From NCBI GenBank assembly GCA_932294295.1, contig OW028576.1:49122199-49186198 (forward strand): a DNA stretch of 64,000 nucleotides, written 5' to 3'. This document shows, piece by piece, positions 62,175-64,000 of the stretch. The first letter of the stretch is position 1. The number at the start of each line of letters is the position of its first letter. The notes beneath the pieces are model-generated. The model worked only from the letters and a program-made list of their open reading frames with translations, was not told the DNA's origin and ran no database searches. The translations under genes were made by a program, and so were the position numbers. Source of the DNA: Alitta virens. Taxonomy: Eukaryota; Annelida; Polychaeta; Phyllodocida; Nereididae.

Positions 62175-62369
62175 CAGGCTGCGATTTGCTTTTCATAGGA
62201 ATATAATCCGGACCGTCATGTATTCGAAGTCCTTTATCAACACTGTCGTAACTAGGAGGATCCTCTACGTTCCGCTTATTCCATTGCGTTCCGCTGTTTA
62301 TGTGTCCAGGGTAACCGTTGGTAATGTGACTATTCGGTGGCGGCCTCTGGTCGTAAACGTAACTATTAT
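62175..62369 (-). CDS. Receptor gene: cytoplasmic exon with PPxY
   Basis: Adds 64 whole codons, phase 1 at both ends. It contains QRPPPNSH and EDPPSYDSV, the latter a PPxY-type WW-domain site, plus YVYD and DYIPM sites suited to tyrosine phosphorylation. An open frame on the opposite strand here is a shadow. Confidence 0.85.
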
Positions 62370-62721
62370 CTGCAACAACAAAACAACAACATCAGACCTT
62401 GCTTCAAAAAAATTAAATATTATTTATGTGTTTCAACATTTCCAATAGATCAACAGTTATGTTAAAGCTGAATGATATACACACGGTCTCATTAAATTAG
62501 CCTCCACCAGCTGAAGAAATGACCTGAGTAAGCCATAGACTTATGCAGTTGGAATGAATTTTTATGACATGAATGAATTTTCAAGGCAACTGTAGCTGTA
62601 TTTGGCATCAGCCGACCATTTTTTGTGAATACAATGTATTTACTTTTTAAGGGTGTTCATTAATGGTGATAAACATTAAGAATTTGAACAACGCAGTCAC
62701 TCAATAGAAGACAATACTCAC

Positions 62722-62858
62722 TCGCAACAGAAGAAGAGTTTGTGCTGAAGACGGGCGACCTTATAGGGTCATCCACATCCCCCTCTCGACCCCCTAAGAC
62801 GGGATTGTCTATTCCTTTTTTGGACTTCTCTCGATTCAAAGCATTCTGCTCCACGTGG
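62722..62858 (-). CDS. Receptor gene: cytoplasmic exon
   Basis: Adds 45 whole codons of charged tail (HVEQNALNREKSKKGIDNP onward). It is entered in phase 2 and ends in phase 1 at GTGAGT. Confidence 0.85.
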
Positions 62859-63034
62859 CTGCAGAAACAAACAATTCATCAATAAGACATAATCGTAATA
62901 TATATCAATTAAATGCCTCAAAAATGTAGCAAGTGGCAAATTTAAATTCATATCTTCATTAATACAAGAGGCAAATATGAACTTATGAATATGAAAATTT
63001 AAGACAATTATGAGTAAAAAGTTTAACTACTTAC

Positions 63035-63053
63035 TTAGAATCAGCCTCTTTTT
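63035..63053 (-). CDS. Receptor gene: 19-nt microexon
   Basis: A 19-base exon with a perfect acceptor (TTTCTTTCAG) and donor (GTAAGT). It joins phase 1 to phase 2 and adds QKEADS plus part of one codon. Both neighbours keep the frame only if it is included, which supports it. Confidence 0.75.
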
Positions 63054-63385
63054 CTGAAAGAAAGAACAGAACAAATTAGCATATATAGGAAATATAAATT
63101 ATGTAAAATATTAATATGTTAACTCGACACTTATTATTTATTCAACAAAAGAGCTCTGTTAAATATACACCCCATGTTATCCCATTAAGTGATATCTCCA
63201 AAACTTACGAGACATGACTTGAAAAGTTACATTGAACAATTATGTTGAAATTTTATTTTTCATGTATTGATAAGTACTCACAATTATTCATAATTACTTT
63301 ATATTAATGTATGACTGTAACTACAAGTCATAAAAGTGATTTTAAAAATTTCGCAAATTAATTTTCTAATTAACTTCCTACTTAC

Positions 63386-63511
63386 GTTTATATTTTTGTC
63401 TTCTGCAGCAGAGAACAATTAAAACAACAAGCAGAGCCAAAACAATAGTCCCGCAGACGACGGCCACAATGATGATGGTGTATGGAGGGAGGTCGTCGTT
63501 GCCACCGGACA
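63386..63511 (-). CDS. Receptor gene: transmembrane exon
   Basis: Entered in phase 1 and ending in phase 1. It reads a short acidic stem (SGGNDDLPPY), a hydrophobic helix of about 23 residues (TIIIVAVVCG then TIVLALLVVLIVL), then CCRRQKYK as a stop-transfer signal. It is therefore the membrane span of a type I single-pass protein whose ectodomain exons lie beyond the right edge. The family is not recognised; an adhesion or guidance receptor is likely from tail features. Confidence 0.85.
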
Positions 63512-64000
63512 CTGAAAATAAAGAGGTAAAATGAATAAATAGGCAAATAAACATTGAATTGCAATAATTCCAATCATGGCAAACTTTTCAAAACAAACGC
63601 ATTTGGCGTAGAAATATTATGTCAAGAAAATTGGTTAACAAAAGTCCTGGTTACTTTAGATAATGCTAGTTCAAGATTTTTAGGCTTAAGAATGTTATTG
63701 TTAGTTGTATATTCTTAAATTAAGAACAAATACAAACAATAACATACATATATTATACAGTACAATTCGCTTGTGGTCAATTCACACATACCACATTCAA
63801 TGCAAACATCTGCTAACTCAATAACATCTCAGGCTGATTCAATATCCCATAATCACATGATAATTAACGCTCATTGTGTTTAAATGTCACCCAAGTTATC
63901 AGAATTATCAGAGTTGTCACAATCACAGCAAGAAGTGAAAAAGAGTTCAAATCACATTTATCATAATTATATCCAGCACAACACTATACAGTCGAAGCTC
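63512..64000 (-). other. Intron of the receptor gene, nothing recognised
   Basis: AT-rich sequence upstream of the transmembrane exon. I find no exon with paired splice sites and no repeat. Confidence 0.4.

Noticed and set aside
62149..62448. 99-codon plus-strand open frame
   Set aside because: Shadow of the receptor exon at 62175-62369 on the minus strand.

Overview
This window is intron-rich animal nuclear DNA. It is AT-rich, with canonical GT-AG introns, tRNA-derived SINEs, decayed CR1/L2-type LINE fragments, several MITE families and a short interstitial TTAGGG repeat. The main gene encodes a ciliary outer-arm dynein heavy chain, so the source has motile cilia. A marine invertebrate (echinoderm, hemichordate or amphioxus type) fits best, but the species cannot be read from the sequence.

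Layout. Everything clearly coding is on the minus strand. (1) Positions 49563 down to 125 hold 66 coding exons of a DNAH5/DNAH8-type (outer-arm gamma class) axonemal dynein heavy chain. The exons join in one frame for 10,797 nt (3,599 codons), from the start methionine through tail, linker, AAA1-AAA4, stalk and microtubule-binding domain, to the start of AAA5. The last quarter of the gene is beyond the left edge. A probable untranslated first exon and promoter lie near 53.74-54.0 kb. (2) Positions 54588-56048 hold one large open exon that looks like a receptor cytoplasmic tail (SH3-type proline motifs, Ser/Tyr-rich). It has its own stop and poly(A) signal. (3) Positions 61692-63511 hold five exons encoding a transmembrane helix and a cytoplasmic tail ending in EVVV. 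These are the 3' end of a single-pass receptor gene that enters from the right edge; a long 3' UTR runs to about 59.0 kb. Item 2 may be an alternative tail of item 3 or a separate gene.

Introns carry most of the other content: at least six short inverted-repeat transposon families, two SINE families, two LINE fragments, many minisatellites and microsatellites, and a 112-bp tandem array at 56.16-57.0 kb.

The most unusual theme is repeat expansion that copies dynein splice junctions. The exon 18 donor has been amplified into about two dozen 21-bp units that stay in the coding frame. The exon 66 acceptor, with about 35 bp of exon, is present three times. The exon 64 donor is present twice. Also notable are four exact CTCF-core matches in introns, CRE palindromes carried by MITEs, and MITE copies sitting within 15-50 bp of splice sites.
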